Assembly: GCF_008329605.1 (NCBI RefSeq)
Contig: NZ_NPKO01000007.1
Span: 186,001 to 250,000 of the forward strand
Length of the DNA: 64,000 bases
Source of the DNA: Mycolicibacterium sp. P9-64
Lineage (GTDB): Bacteria > Actinomycetota > Actinomycetes > Mycobacteriales > Mycobacteriaceae
Direction of reading: 5' to 3'
Position 1 is the first letter of the stretch, and each line of letters starts with the position of its first letter. This document shows, in pieces, positions 35,141 through 44,443 of this stretch. The notes below the pieces were generated by a model that saw nothing but the letters and a program-made list of their open reading frames with translations, did not search any database and had not been told where the DNA came from. The translations under genes were made by a program, and so were the position numbers.

Positions 35141-36442
35141 GTGTCCCAAGGTTTGTGGATCGCACTCGCGGTCATCGCTGTCCTCGTCGTAACCGCCCTC
35201 GTCGTAGGGCTGGTGCGCTACCGGCGGTCGCAGGTCAGCCTGTCCAAGCCGGACGCCGCCACACCGGTCGACCGTTCTGGTGGCTATACGGCGTCCTCGG
35301 GCATCACCTTCAGCAAGGCCACGGACACCAAGGAGCCCGTCGAGGCGCCCGTTCCGCCCGCCGAACGCATCGACACCAGCGGCCTGCCCGCGGTCGGCGA
35401 CGACGCCACCATCCCGCGCGATGCGCCCAAGCGGACGATCTCCGACGTTCGGCTGCCCGAGCCGCCCGTCGAGGCCCCGCCGGAGCCGGTCGCACCCGCG
35501 GTGCCCGCCGTCGAGGCGATCGAACCGGCCGACGGCAGGCTGGAGCGGCTGCGCGGCAGGCTCGCCAAGTCGCAGAGCACCCTCGGCCGCAGCATGCTCG
35601 GCCTGCTGGGCGGCGGTGACCTCGACGAGGAGTCGTGGGAGTCCATCGAGGACACCCTGCTGATCGCCGATCTCGGCCCGGTCGTCACCGAATCAGTGGT
35701 CGCCGCACTGCGGTCGGAAATGGCGGCCAACACCGTCCGCAGCGAGGCCGATGCCCGCGCCGTGCTGCGCTCGGTGCTGATCTCGGCGCTGCAGCCCGGC
35801 CTCGACCGCTCGATCAAGGCGCTGCCGCACGACGACAAACCGTCGGTGCTGTTGGTCGTCGGCGTCAACGGAACCGGCAAGACCACCACCGTCGGCAAGC
35901 TGGCCCGCGTGCTCGTCGCCGACGGCCGCCGCGTGGTGCTCGGTGCTGCCGACACCTTCCGTGCCGCCGCGGCCGACCAGTTGCAGAGTTGGGGCTCCCG
36001 GGTCGGCGCCGAGGTGGTGCGTGGCCCGGAGGGTGCCGATCCGGCATCGGTGGCGTTCGACGCCGTCGACAAGGGGATCGCAACGGGAGCCGACGTCGTG
36101 GTGATCGACACCGCGGGCCGACTGCACACCAAAACCGGCCTGATGGACGAACTCGGCAAGGTCAAGCGCGTGGTCAGCAAGCGCGCGGAGGTCGACGAGG
36201 TGCTGTTGGTACTCGACGCGACGATCGGCCAGAACGGACTGCCGCAGGCCCGCGTCTTCGCCGAGGTCGTCGACATCACCGGCGTGGTGTTGACCAAGCT
36301 GGACGGAACTGCGAAGGGCGGGATCGTCTTTCGGGTTCAGCAGGAGCTCGGGGTGCCGGTCAAGCTGGTCGGGCTCGGGGAGGGGCCCGACGATCTTGCG
36401 CCGTTCGAGCCCGCTGCGTTCGTCGATGCGCTACTGGGTTGA
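35141..36442 (+). CDS. ftsY: Signal recognition particle receptor FtsY
   Basis: 433 residues. Membrane receptor for the SRP-ribosome complex. One N-terminal transmembrane helix (about 5-27), an acidic Pro-rich A domain (about 30-130), then the N and G domains: GVNGTGKTTTVGKLA (P-loop), AADTFRAAAADQL, DTAGRLHTK, LDGTAKGG and GLGEGPDDL. GTG start. Works with Ffh at 40982. Confidence 0.97.
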   Translation: MSQGLWIALAVIAVLVVTALVVGLVRYRRSQVSLSKPDAATPVDRSGGYTASSGITFSKATDTKEPVEAPVPPAERIDTSGLPAVGDDATIPRDAPKRTISDVRLPEPPVEAPPEPVAPAVPAVEAIEPADGRLERLRGRLAKSQSTLGRSMLGLLGGGDLDEESWESIEDTLLIADLGPVVTESVVAALRSEMAANTVRSEADARAVLRSVLISALQPGLDRSIKALPHDDKPSVLLVVGVNGTGKTTTVGKLARVLVADGRRVVLGAADTFRAAAADQLQSWGSRVGAEVVRGPEGADPASVAFDAVDKGIATGADVVVIDTAGRLHTKTGLMDELGKVKRVVSKRAEVDEVLLVLDATIGQNGLPQARVFAEVVDITGVVLTKLDGTAKGGIVFRVQQELGVPVKLVGLGEGPDDLAPFEPAAFVDALLG

Positions 36443-36493
36443 CGGGCAAATTCTCGCAGCTCCACGAGGGGCGCAGAGGGCGTGACGAGGGGA

Positions 36494-36563
36494 TTAACAC
36501 CGACGAAACGCAATCCACAGATCCGTTCACACGAGTGAAACACGGGCGCGTCGTCCGCGAAAC
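36494..36563 (+). promoter_or_regulatory. GlnR-like binding boxes upstream of amtB
   Basis: Three half-site pairs with the GlnR spacing (gTnAC-N6-GAAAC): TTAAC-N6-GAAAC (36494-36509), TTCAC-N6-GAAAC (36526-36541) and a weaker GCGTC-N6-GAAAC (36548-36563). The last two are in the 22-bp tandem period known for GlnR. They lie 70-140 bp before the amtB start. GlnR control of amtB-glnB-glnD is established in M. smegmatis; binding here is inferred. Confidence 0.6.
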
Positions 36564-36634
36564 AACCACTGCGCATTGTCACTGCCTAGGTCATCGGTGA
36601 CTAACCGTGGCATGGGCGAAGGAGGCATCGGCGA

Positions 36635-37969
36635 GTGGACGGATTTCCGATAATGGGGGTCCCCGACAGCGGGGACACGGCTTGGATGCTGGCAAGCGCA
36701 GCACTGGTTTTGTTGATGACGCCGGGACTGGCGTTCTTCTACGGCGGCATGGTGCGCGCCAAGGGCGTGCTGAACATGCTCATGATGAGCATCAGCGCCA
36801 TGGGCGTGGTGACGGTGCTGTGGGTGCTGTTCGGCTACTCGATGGCCTTCGGCAACGACGTCGGCAACGTCGTCGGCAACCCCATGCAGTACTTCGGTCT
36901 CAAGGGGCTCATCGGAGGCAACGCGGTCGCCGCGGTGGCCGCTGATCCAGCCACCGGCACCGCTGCCGTCGACGCAACCAACATCGCGTTGTTCGGCACG
37001 ATTCCGCAGACCGTGTTCGTCGCATTCCAGCTGATGTTCGCGATCATCACCGTGGCTCTGGTGTCGGGTGCGGTTGCCGATCGCCTCAAGTTCGGTAGCT
37101 GGCTGGTGTTCGCCGGGCTGTGGGCGACGTTCGTCTACTTCCCGGTTGCGCACTGGGTGTTCGCCTTCGACGGCTACACCGGTGAGACGGGTGGGTGGAT
37201 TGCCAACAAGCTCAAGGCAATCGACTTCGCAGGTGGTACTGCGGTCCACATCAACTCCGGTGTTGCAGGCCTGGCGCTGTGTTTGGTGCTTGGCAAGCGC
37301 AAGGGTTGGCCCGGGTCTCCGATGCGACCGCACAACCTGCCGTTCGTCATGCTGGGCGCCGGCCTGCTGTGGTTCGGCTGGTATGGATTCAACGCAGGTT
37401 CTGCGACCAACTCCGGTGGCATTGCGGGTAGCACCTTCGTCACCACCACGGTGGCGACCGCTGCGGCGATGCTCGCCTGGCTGCTGACGGAGAAGATCCG
37501 CGACGGACATCCCACCACCCTTGGTGCGGCGTCCGGCATCGTCGCGGGCCTCGTCGTCATCACGCCGTCCTGTTCGTCGGTGAATGTGCTTGGTGCACTG
37601 GCGATTGGCGCCATCGGTGGTTGCCTCTGCGCCTTGGCGGTCGGCCTGAAGTTCAAGTTCGGCTTCGACGACTCGCTCGACGTGGTCGGCGTGCACATGG
37701 TTGGTGGCCTGACGGGTACCATCCTGATCGGCTTCTTCGCCACGAAGACGGCGCCGGCTGCGGTCGACGGCATCTTCTACGGCGGTGGCCCCGATCAGCT
37801 GTGGAAGCAGCTCATTGGTGCGTTCGCGGTGCTGATCTACTCGTTCGTCGTGACGACGATCCTGGCGTACATCCTGAAGTTCACCATCGGGCTGCGGCTC
37901 GATGAAGAGGATGAGCACAACGGCATCGACGAAGCCGAGCATGCGGAAACGGCTTATGAACTCGCATGA
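36635..37969 (+). CDS. amtB: Ammonium transporter
   Basis: 444 residues, about 11 transmembrane helices. Amt signature segments: TPGLAFFYGGMVRAK, DFAGGTAVHINSGVAGLALCLVLGKRKG (first pore His), and VVGVHMVGGLTGTILIG (second pore His). GTG 36635 follows AAGGAGG at good spacing; ATG 36653 is a fallback. First gene of amtB-glnB-glnD. Imports ammonium under nitrogen limitation and is blocked by GlnB at the cytosolic face. Confidence 0.95.
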   Translation: MDGFPIMGVPDSGDTAWMLASAALVLLMTPGLAFFYGGMVRAKGVLNMLMMSISAMGVVTVLWVLFGYSMAFGNDVGNVVGNPMQYFGLKGLIGGNAVAAVAADPATGTAAVDATNIALFGTIPQTVFVAFQLMFAIITVALVSGAVADRLKFGSWLVFAGLWATFVYFPVAHWVFAFDGYTGETGGWIANKLKAIDFAGGTAVHINSGVAGLALCLVLGKRKGWPGSPMRPHNLPFVMLGAGLLWFGWYGFNAGSATNSGGIAGSTFVTTTVATAAAMLAWLLTEKIRDGHPTTLGAASGIVAGLVVITPSCSSVNVLGALAIGAIGGCLCALAVGLKFKFGFDDSLDVVGVHMVGGLTGTILIGFFATKTAPAAVDGIFYGGGPDQLWKQLIGAFAVLIYSFVVTTILAYILKFTIGLRLDEEDEHNGIDEAEHAETAYELA

Positions 37970-38020
37970 TCGGCAAGAATTGACTGGGGCCTTGAAGACG
38001 ACCCGGAAGGAACTGACTAA

Positions 38021-38359
38021 ATGAAGCTGATCACTGCGATCGTCAAGCCGTTCACCCTCGAAGACGTCAAGACTGGTCTCGAACAGTCGGGCATCCTGGG
38101 GATGACCGTCAGCGAGGTGCAGGGCTACGGGCGCCAGAAGGGCCACACCGAGGTCTACCGAGGCGCGGAGTACTCCGTCGACTTCGTGCCGAAGGTGCGA
38201 GTCGAGGTCCTGGTGGACGATTCCGCCGTCGACAAGGTGGTGGACGTCATCGTTCAGGCCGCACGCACCGGAAAGATCGGTGACGGCAAGGTGTGGGTCA
38301 GTCCAGTCGACACCGTGGTGCGGGTTCGCACCGGCGAACGGGGGAACGACGCCATCTGA
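38021..38359 (+). CDS. glnB: Nitrogen regulatory protein PII
   Basis: 112 residues. Trimeric sensor of ATP/ADP and 2-oxoglutarate. MKLITAIVKPF start, T-loop with modifiable Tyr51 in RGAEYSVDF, and TGKIGDGKVWV. In actinobacteria this Tyr is adenylylated by GlnD. AAGGAACTG upstream of the ATG, 51 nt after amtB. Confidence 0.97.
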   Translation: MKLITAIVKPFTLEDVKTGLEQSGILGMTVSEVQGYGRQKGHTEVYRGAEYSVDFVPKVRVEVLVDDSAVDKVVDVIVQAARTGKIGDGKVWVSPVDTVVRVRTGERGNDAI

Positions 38360-38440
38360 TCCCCCGAGGATCCATTGAGGCTCTGTCTCCCGGACGAGCA
38401 CCGAGTGTGAATCAAATCGCTACGCCGGGGAAGGGCCGAA

Positions 38441-40936
38441 ATGACAAAGCAGACACCAGATCCCGCCGCTGGGGCCTCTCGATGGGAGGCGCCGGCGGCG
38501 GGTTCGTCGCGTCCGGCCAACGATCTTGCCAAGGCGTCCCAGCAGCTGCTCAACGGTGGATCCAAACAGCTGGACTCGGCCGCGCTACGCGATGCCCTTC
38601 TCGATCTGAACGAATTCTGGCTCACCACCAAGGCAACCGAGATCGGCATCACCCCAACCAGTGGCTTCGCCATCGTCGCCACCGGTGGTCTCGGTCGCGG
38701 GGAGCTGCTGCCGTACTCCGACCTCGATTTGACGCTGGTGCACGACAACATGCCGGTCGACATCGTTACGAACGTCGCCGAACTGCTCTGGTATCCCTTG
38801 TGGGACGCCAATATTCATCTCGATCACAGTGTCAGGACGGTGCCGGAGGCGCTGAAGGTGGCAGGTGAGGACATCTCGGCGGGTCTGGCCATGCTCGACG
38901 CCCGTCACATCGCGGGTGACGCCGACCTGTCGGCGCTACTCGTCGGCGGGGCGCGCAGGCAGTGGCGCACCGGGATCGCCTCGCGTTTCGAGGAACTCGT
39001 CGATCACACCCAGTCGCGGTGGCAGCGCAGCGGCCAGATCGCCCACCGCGCCGAGCCCGATCTGAAGAACGGTCGCGGCGGGCTTCGCGACGTTCAACTG
39101 CTCAATGCGCTTGCCATTGCCCAACTTGCCGATGTGTACCCCAGTCGATCTCTGGCCTCCCCGACGGGTTCGCTCGGCGACGCGCACCTTGCGCTGCTCA
39201 ACGTTCGCACCGAACTGCACCGGATCTCGCACCGCGGCAGGGAGATGCTGCTGGCCCAATACGCCGACGAGATCGGTGCGGCCTTGCGCATCGGGGACCG
39301 GTTCGACCTGGCGCGCATGCTCAGCGATGCCGCCCGCACGATCAGCTACTACGTCGACGCAGGCGTCCGGACCGCAGCCAACGCGTTGCCGCGCCGCGGT
39401 TTCGCCGCGCTGCGCAGGCCGGTCCGCAGGCCGCTGGACGAGGGCGTGGTCGAGTTCGGTGGAGAGATCATCCTGGCCAGGGATGCGCGGCCGGAACGCG
39501 ATCCGGGTCTGATCCTGAGGGTCGCTGCGGCGTCGGCCACGACGGGACTTCCGATCGCGGCGTCCACACTGGGCCGGCTGTCCGAGGCGGCGCCTGAGTT
39601 GCGCACACCGTGGCCCCGCCAGGCGCTGAAGGATCTGCTGGTGATGCTGGCCGCAGGGCCGGCGATGGTGGCGACCGTCGAAGCGCTGGATCGAACCGGC
39701 TTGTGGGGCAGGCTCTTTCCGGAATGGGGCGCGGTGCGCGACCTGCCGCCTCGCGACGTCGTGCACATTTGGACGGTGGACCGTCACCTCGTCGAAACCG
39801 TATCGCGGGCAAGTGCATTCACCACTCGGGTATCGCGCCCCGATCTACTGGTACTCGGCGCGCTGGTGCACGACATCGGCAAGGGCCGCGGCGGAGACCA
39901 CAGTGTCATCGGCGCGGACCTCGCCACCCAGATCGGCACCCGGCTCGGTATGTGGCCATCTGACGTCGAGGTGCTCTCCAAGATCGTGCGTTACCACCTC
40001 CTGCTCCCGGACACCGCGACCCGTCGCGATCTGCAGGACCCCAAAACGATTGACGCGGTGGTCAACGCCCTCGACGGCGATTCGGTGCTGCTGGAGCTGT
40101 TGCAGGTGCTTGCCGAGGCCGACTCGCTGGCCACCGGTCCCGGTGTGTGGGGTGACTGGAAGGCCTCCCTGATCGGTGATCTGGTGCGGCGGTGCCGGCT
40201 GGTGATGGCGGGCGAGCCGCTGCCGCACGCCGATCCGATCGAGCCGCAGTACCTGGCGCTGGCCGCTGACGGCGGGGTGCACGTCGACCTGACCTCGGTC
40301 GACGCGCACGTCTTCGACGTCACGATGATCGCTCCCGACCGTCGCGGGTTGCTGTCAAAGGCGGCGGGTGTGCTCGCACTGAACTCGCTGCGCGTGCACT
40401 CCGCGTCGGTCAACAGCCACGAAGGGGTGGCGATCAACACGTTCGTCGTGTCACCACACTTCGGCACACCGCCGGCAGCCGAGCTCCTGCGTCAGCAATT
40501 CATCCTCGCGCTCGACGGCGATCTCGACGTGATCGCTGCCCTCGAGAAACGCGACGCGGAGGCCGCTGCCACGAACACCGCACGGGCCGGTGAGATCCTC
40601 GCCGCGGTTCCGGTCAACGGAGCAGCGCCGCCACCGCGGATCCTGTGGTTCGAGGGCACCTCGCCGGGGGAGTACGTGGTGCAGATCCGCAGCACCGACC
40701 GCGCCGGGTTGTTGGCACGACTGTCGGCGGTCATCGAACGCCACGGCCTCGACATCGCCTGGGCAAGGGTCACCACGTTGGGCTCGTCGGTCGACGACGT
40801 GTTCGGCATCGTCGTGCCAAGGCTCGCGGCGGGCGCGGATGCGGTCGATTACGCTGCCTCCCGCGCGGAACTCGAGCGGGAGATGTACGCGGTGCTGCCT
40901 GCTCCGCCGCCCAAGCCGGTGTCAGAAGCCAGCTGA
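38441..40936 (+). CDS. glnD: [Protein-PII] nucleotidyltransferase / adenylyl-removing enzyme
   Basis: 831 residues. Domains: nucleotidyltransferase (GGLGRGELLPYSDLDL, metal-binding Asp pair), HD hydrolase (LVHDIGKGRGGDHS), and two C-terminal ACT domains (VTMIAPDRRGLLSKAAG and VQIRSTDRAGLLARLSAV). Modifies and demodifies GlnB according to nitrogen status; in actinobacteria by adenylylation. The N-terminal 25 residues are Ala/Pro/Gly-rich and variable. 81 nt after glnB. Confidence 0.96.
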   Translation: MTKQTPDPAAGASRWEAPAAGSSRPANDLAKASQQLLNGGSKQLDSAALRDALLDLNEFWLTTKATEIGITPTSGFAIVATGGLGRGELLPYSDLDLTLVHDNMPVDIVTNVAELLWYPLWDANIHLDHSVRTVPEALKVAGEDISAGLAMLDARHIAGDADLSALLVGGARRQWRTGIASRFEELVDHTQSRWQRSGQIAHRAEPDLKNGRGGLRDVQLLNALAIAQLADVYPSRSLASPTGSLGDAHLALLNVRTELHRISHRGREMLLAQYADEIGAALRIGDRFDLARMLSDAARTISYYVDAGVRTAANALPRRGFAALRRPVRRPLDEGVVEFGGEIILARDARPERDPGLILRVAAASATTGLPIAASTLGRLSEAAPELRTPWPRQALKDLLVMLAAGPAMVATVEALDRTGLWGRLFPEWGAVRDLPPRDVVHIWTVDRHLVETVSRASAFTTRVSRPDLLVLGALVHDIGKGRGGDHSVIGADLATQIGTRLGMWPSDVEVLSKIVRYHLLLPDTATRRDLQDPKTIDAVVNALDGDSVLLELLQVLAEADSLATGPGVWGDWKASLIGDLVRRCRLVMAGEPLPHADPIEPQYLALAADGGVHVDLTSVDAHVFDVTMIAPDRRGLLSKAAGVLALNSLRVHSASVNSHEGVAINTFVVSPHFGTPPAAELLRQQFILALDGDLDVIAALEKRDAEAAATNTARAGEILAAVPVNGAAPPPRILWFEGTSPGEYVVQIRSTDRAGLLARLSAVIERHGLDIAWARVTTLGSSVDDVFGIVVPRLAAGADAVDYAASRAELEREMYAVLPAPPPKPVSEAS

Positions 40937-40969
40937 TCCTCTCGTTCGGGGGCGTGGATCCCGTCACGT

Positions 40970-40975
40970 TAGGCT
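40970..40975 (+). promoter_or_regulatory. -10 hexamer for ffh (leaderless)
   Basis: TAGGCT ends 6 nt before GTG 40982, so transcription likely begins at the start codon. No ribosome site precedes it. Separates ffh from the glnD operon. Confidence 0.5.
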
Positions 40976-40981
40976 GGTCGG

Positions 40982-42550
40982 GTGTTTGAATCCCTGTCCG
41001 ACCGGTTGACCGGAGCCCTCTCGGGACTCCGTGGCAAGGGGCGGCTGACCGACGCCGACATCGATGCGACGACCCGCGAGATCCGGCTCGCCCTGCTGGA
41101 GGCGGACGTTTCGCTTCCCGTGGTGCGCGAGTTCGTCTCCCGCATCAAGGAGCGCGCCAAGGGCGCCGAGGTCTCCGGTGCGCTGAACCCTGCGCAACAG
41201 GTCGTCAAGATCGTCAACGACGAGCTCGTCGGCATCCTCGGCGGCGAGACGCGGCAACTGGCGTGGGCCAAGACCCCACCCACCGTCATCATGCTGGCGG
41301 GCCTGCAGGGCTCTGGTAAGACGACGCTGGCCGGAAAGCTCGCCAAGTGGCTGAAGAGCCAGGGCAATACGCCGTTGCTGGTGGCCTGCGACCTGCAGCG
41401 GCCCGGCGCGGTGAACCAGCTGCAGATCGTCGGCGAACGGGCGGGCGTCGCTGTTTTCGCGCCGCACCCTGGCGTGTCGCCGGGCGGCAGCACCATCGAG
41501 GAGATGACGGCGGGCGACCCCGTCGCCGTCGCAGCGGCGGGCCTGGCCGAGGCCAAGGCCAAGCACCACGACGTGGTCATCGTCGACACCGCGGGCCGGC
41601 TCGGCATCGATGAGGAGTTGATGCGCCAGGCCGGTGCGATCCGCGATGCCGTCAACCCCGACGAAGTCATCTTCGTTCTCGACGCGATGATCGGCCAGGA
41701 CGCCGTGACCACGGCCGAGGCGTTCCGCGAGGGTGTCGGCTTCACCGGTGTCGTGCTGACCAAGCTCGACGGTGACGCCCGAGGTGGCGCCGCGCTGTCC
41801 GTGCGCGAGGTCACCGGCGTACCGATCCTGTTCGCGTCCACCGGCGAGAAGCTCGAAGACTTCGACGTCTTCCACCCCGACCGGATGGCAAGCCGCATCC
41901 TCGGCATGGGCGACGTGCTCAGCCTCATCGAGCAGGCCGAGCAGGTCTTCGACGCCGAGCAGGCCGAAGCCGCCGCCGCCAAGATCGGCTCCGGCGAACT
42001 GACCCTCGAGGACTTCCTCGAGCAGATGCTGGCGATCCGCAAGATGGGCCCCATCGGCAACCTGCTCGGCATGCTGCCCGGCGCCGGTCAGATGAAGGAC
42101 GCGTTGGCCGCCGTCGACGACTCCCAACTCGACCGCGTGCAGGCCATCATCCGCGGTATGACGCCCGCTGAGCGGGCCGACCCGAAGATCATCAACGCCT
42201 CCAGGCGGCTCCGCATCGCCAACGGCTCCGGCGTCAACGTCTCCGAGGTCAATCAACTCGTCGACCGGTTCTTCGAAGCGCGCAAGATGATGTCGCAGAT
42301 GGCCGGTCAGATGGGAATGCCGTTCGGCCGCAAGAGTTCCAAGAGCAAGGCCGTCAAGGGCAAGAACAAGCAAGCAGGCAAGAAGAAAGGCAACCGGGGG
42401 CCGACACAACCCAAGGTGAACCCGCTCGCCGCCGGTGGTTTGCCCGCAGGCTTCCCCGACTTGTCGAACATGCCGAAGGGGCTCGACGAGCTTCCGCCGG
42501 GGCTTGCCAACATCGATCTGTCCAAGCTGAAGTTCCCCGGCCAGAAGTAA
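40982..42550 (+). CDS. ffh: Signal recognition particle protein Ffh
   Basis: 522 residues. Binds signal peptides and 4.5S RNA. N domain; G domain with GLQGSGKTTLAGKLA, CDLQRPGA, DTAGRLGID and TKLDGDARGG; then Met-rich M domain (LEQMLAIRKMGPIGNLLGMLPG, MMSQMAGQMGMPFG). The C-terminus adds a Lys-rich then Pro/Leu-rich tail of about 80 residues. GTG start, leaderless. Confidence 0.97.
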   Translation: MFESLSDRLTGALSGLRGKGRLTDADIDATTREIRLALLEADVSLPVVREFVSRIKERAKGAEVSGALNPAQQVVKIVNDELVGILGGETRQLAWAKTPPTVIMLAGLQGSGKTTLAGKLAKWLKSQGNTPLLVACDLQRPGAVNQLQIVGERAGVAVFAPHPGVSPGGSTIEEMTAGDPVAVAAAGLAEAKAKHHDVVIVDTAGRLGIDEELMRQAGAIRDAVNPDEVIFVLDAMIGQDAVTTAEAFREGVGFTGVVLTKLDGDARGGAALSVREVTGVPILFASTGEKLEDFDVFHPDRMASRILGMGDVLSLIEQAEQVFDAEQAEAAAAKIGSGELTLEDFLEQMLAIRKMGPIGNLLGMLPGAGQMKDALAAVDDSQLDRVQAIIRGMTPAERADPKIINASRRLRIANGSGVNVSEVNQLVDRFFEARKMMSQMAGQMGMPFGRKSSKSKAVKGKNKQAGKKKGNRGPTQPKVNPLAAGGLPAGFPDLSNMPKGLDELPPGLANIDLSKLKFPGQK

Positions 42551-42551
42551 C

Positions 42552-43652
42552 TTGGCTCTCCATCTGCGCGGTAGGGGCCTGCCCGATGGCGAACCCATCG
42601 AATGGTGGGTGGTCGATGAGCGCTCGCGCGAAGGGCATGAATACCGTGGCGTGCTGAGTGCGGAACCGGTGGCCAACGCCGAAACCGTCTGGGACGGTGG
42701 CTGGATCTTGCCGGGTCTCGTCGACGCGCACTGCCATGTCGGGCTCGGTGAGCACGGTGCCATCGAACTCGACGAGGCGATTGCTCAGGCCGAGGCCGAG
42801 CGTGACGTCGGCGCGCTTCTGCTGCGCGATGCCGGTTCGCCGACCGATACCCGCAGCCTCGACGACCACGACGACCTCCCGCGCATCATCAGAGCGGGGC
42901 GGCACCTGGCCAGGCCCAAGCGATACAGCCCCGGCCTGCCGATCGACGTCGAAGACGAGTCGCAGCTTCCGGCGGCGGTGGCGCAGCAGGCCCGGCTCGG
43001 CGACGGCTGGGTCAAGTTGGTCGGCGACTGGATCGACCGCAGCGTAGGCGATCTCGCGCCGCTGTGGTCCGATCGTGTGCTCAAGGATGCCATCGACGCT
43101 GCCCACGCCGAAGGCGCAAGGGTGACTGCGCACGTGTTCGGTGAGGATGCGCTGCCAGGGCTCATCAACGCCGGCATCGACTGCATCGAGCATGGCACCG
43201 GCATCACCGACGACGTCATCTCGCTGATGGTCGAACACGGCACGGCTCTGGTGCCCACCCTGATCAACACCAGGAACTTTCCCGGCATCGCCGATGCGGC
43301 GGGCAAGTACCCGGCCTATGCCGCCCACATGCGCGAGCTCTACGCGTCGTGCCCCGAACGGATGGCCGCGGCGTGGGACGCAGGCATTCCGATCTACGCC
43401 GGGACGGACGCAGGCAGCATGGTTGCGCACGGCCGGGTCGCAGACGAGGTCGACGCGCTCAAGGAGATCGGGATGAGCCCCACCGACGCCCTGGGCGCGG
43501 CGTGCTGGGATGCCAGGCGATGGTTGGGCAGACCTGCACTCGAACACGGCGCGTCCGCCGATCTCGTCTGCTACGCCGAGGATCCCAGGACCAGTGCGGG
43601 CGTACTGAACAACCCCGACCTGGTGATCCTGCGCGGCAAGGTCTACCGCTGA
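42552..43652 (+). CDS. Metal-dependent amidohydrolase (Rv2915c-like)
   Basis: 366 residues. Amidohydrolase-1 barrel: HCH in LVDAHCHVGLG, Lys in GWVKLVGDW, His in VTAHVFGED, His in CIEHGTGI and Asp in YAGTDAGS give a binuclear-type metal site. Resembles imidazolonepropionase or prolidase-type members; substrate unknown. TTG start 1 nt after the ffh stop, so probably cotranscribed. Faces a convergent gene 7 nt away. Confidence 0.88.
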   Translation: MALHLRGRGLPDGEPIEWWVVDERSREGHEYRGVLSAEPVANAETVWDGGWILPGLVDAHCHVGLGEHGAIELDEAIAQAEAERDVGALLLRDAGSPTDTRSLDDHDDLPRIIRAGRHLARPKRYSPGLPIDVEDESQLPAAVAQQARLGDGWVKLVGDWIDRSVGDLAPLWSDRVLKDAIDAAHAEGARVTAHVFGEDALPGLINAGIDCIEHGTGITDDVISLMVEHGTALVPTLINTRNFPGIADAAGKYPAYAAHMRELYASCPERMAAAWDAGIPIYAGTDAGSMVAHGRVADEVDALKEIGMSPTDALGAACWDARRWLGRPALEHGASADLVCYAEDPRTSAGVLNNPDLVILRGKVYR

Positions 43653-43659
43653 ACGTGCC

Positions 43660-44424
43660 TCACGGCATGCCCTGTGTGACAACGGCATTCATTGCGGCGA
43701 CGGACTCCGGTCGGCCCGAGATCTGAGCCTCACCGCCGCGCGTCCACGCCCACAGCGCCAGGTCCACGACCGGGGCGGTGACGGTGGCCGTCGGCTCGCC
43801 CTCAGTGGCCCGTGTCGCCAGTGGACCGCTGCCATCGGGGGAGCTCCAGCCCCCGACCTCGACGAGCCACCGCTGGCCGCTGTCGCTGGCCACGAGCTCG
43901 ACGACGGACGTGGCGTCGTACGTCGCCCCTTCGGGTTTCCAGCCCCACATCACGTCGACGCCGTGGTCGATGGCGCCTGCGGCGACGTCCTCGGCGATCG
44001 GGCTGACGGGCAGGCCCGCCGCCAACTCGGCGTCGACGCGGTGCATCGTCGCCTCGTAGGTCTGCATGCGCCTGGTGAAGCCGACGGTTTGATCGGGCGT
44101 CCACCGCGACCACAGAGGCGCTGGGTCGTCACGGCTCGCGAGCCCGCGCAGTAGCGCGGCCGTCGCCTGCTCGCGCAGGGGGAGCACGTCGGCCAGGGCG
44201 GCCGGACGCGCGGGTTTCGCGGCCTCGACCTCGGGAAGGTCGGCCCCGGAGGTGACGTCGCGCTCGAGGACTCCCGCCCAGAAGAAGTGCACCTCGGTGA
44301 GGTGCCACAACAGATCGGCGGCGTTCCAGTCCGGGCAGGTGGGACAGGGGCTGTCGGGGTCGGCGGCGGCGAGCACCTCGGCGAGCCTGCGTGATTCGGA
44401 TTCGATGATCGAGTGGCGGTCCAC
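43660..44424 (-). CDS. Maleylpyruvate isomerase-like (mycothiol-dependent, DinB-fold) protein
   Basis: 254 residues. MDMPI N-terminal fold: metal ligands His in LLWHLTEVHFFW and Glu/His in YEATMHRVDAELAAG; C-terminal MDMPI_C-like domain with ATVTAPVVDLALWAW and ISGRPE. Family members use mycothiol as a cofactor for isomerisation or S-transfer; substrate unknown. GTG start at 44424, 19 nt after the reductase stop, so both are likely one operon. Confidence 0.83.
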   Translation of the reverse strand: MDRHSIIESESRRLAEVLAAADPDSPCPTCPDWNAADLLWHLTEVHFFWAGVLERDVTSGADLPEVEAAKPARPAALADVLPLREQATAALLRGLASRDDPAPLWSRWTPDQTVGFTRRMQTYEATMHRVDAELAAGLPVSPIAEDVAAGAIDHGVDVMWGWKPEGATYDATSVVELVASDSGQRWLVEVGGWSSPDGSGPLATRATEGEPTATVTAPVVDLALWAWTRGGEAQISGRPESVAAMNAVVTQGMP

Positions 44425-44443
44425 CGCCCCAGGATGCCAGCAG

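Noticed and set aside
36527..38401. 624-codon open frame antisense to amtB-glnB
   Set aside because: Overlaps two verified genes and the GlnR boxes; no motif.
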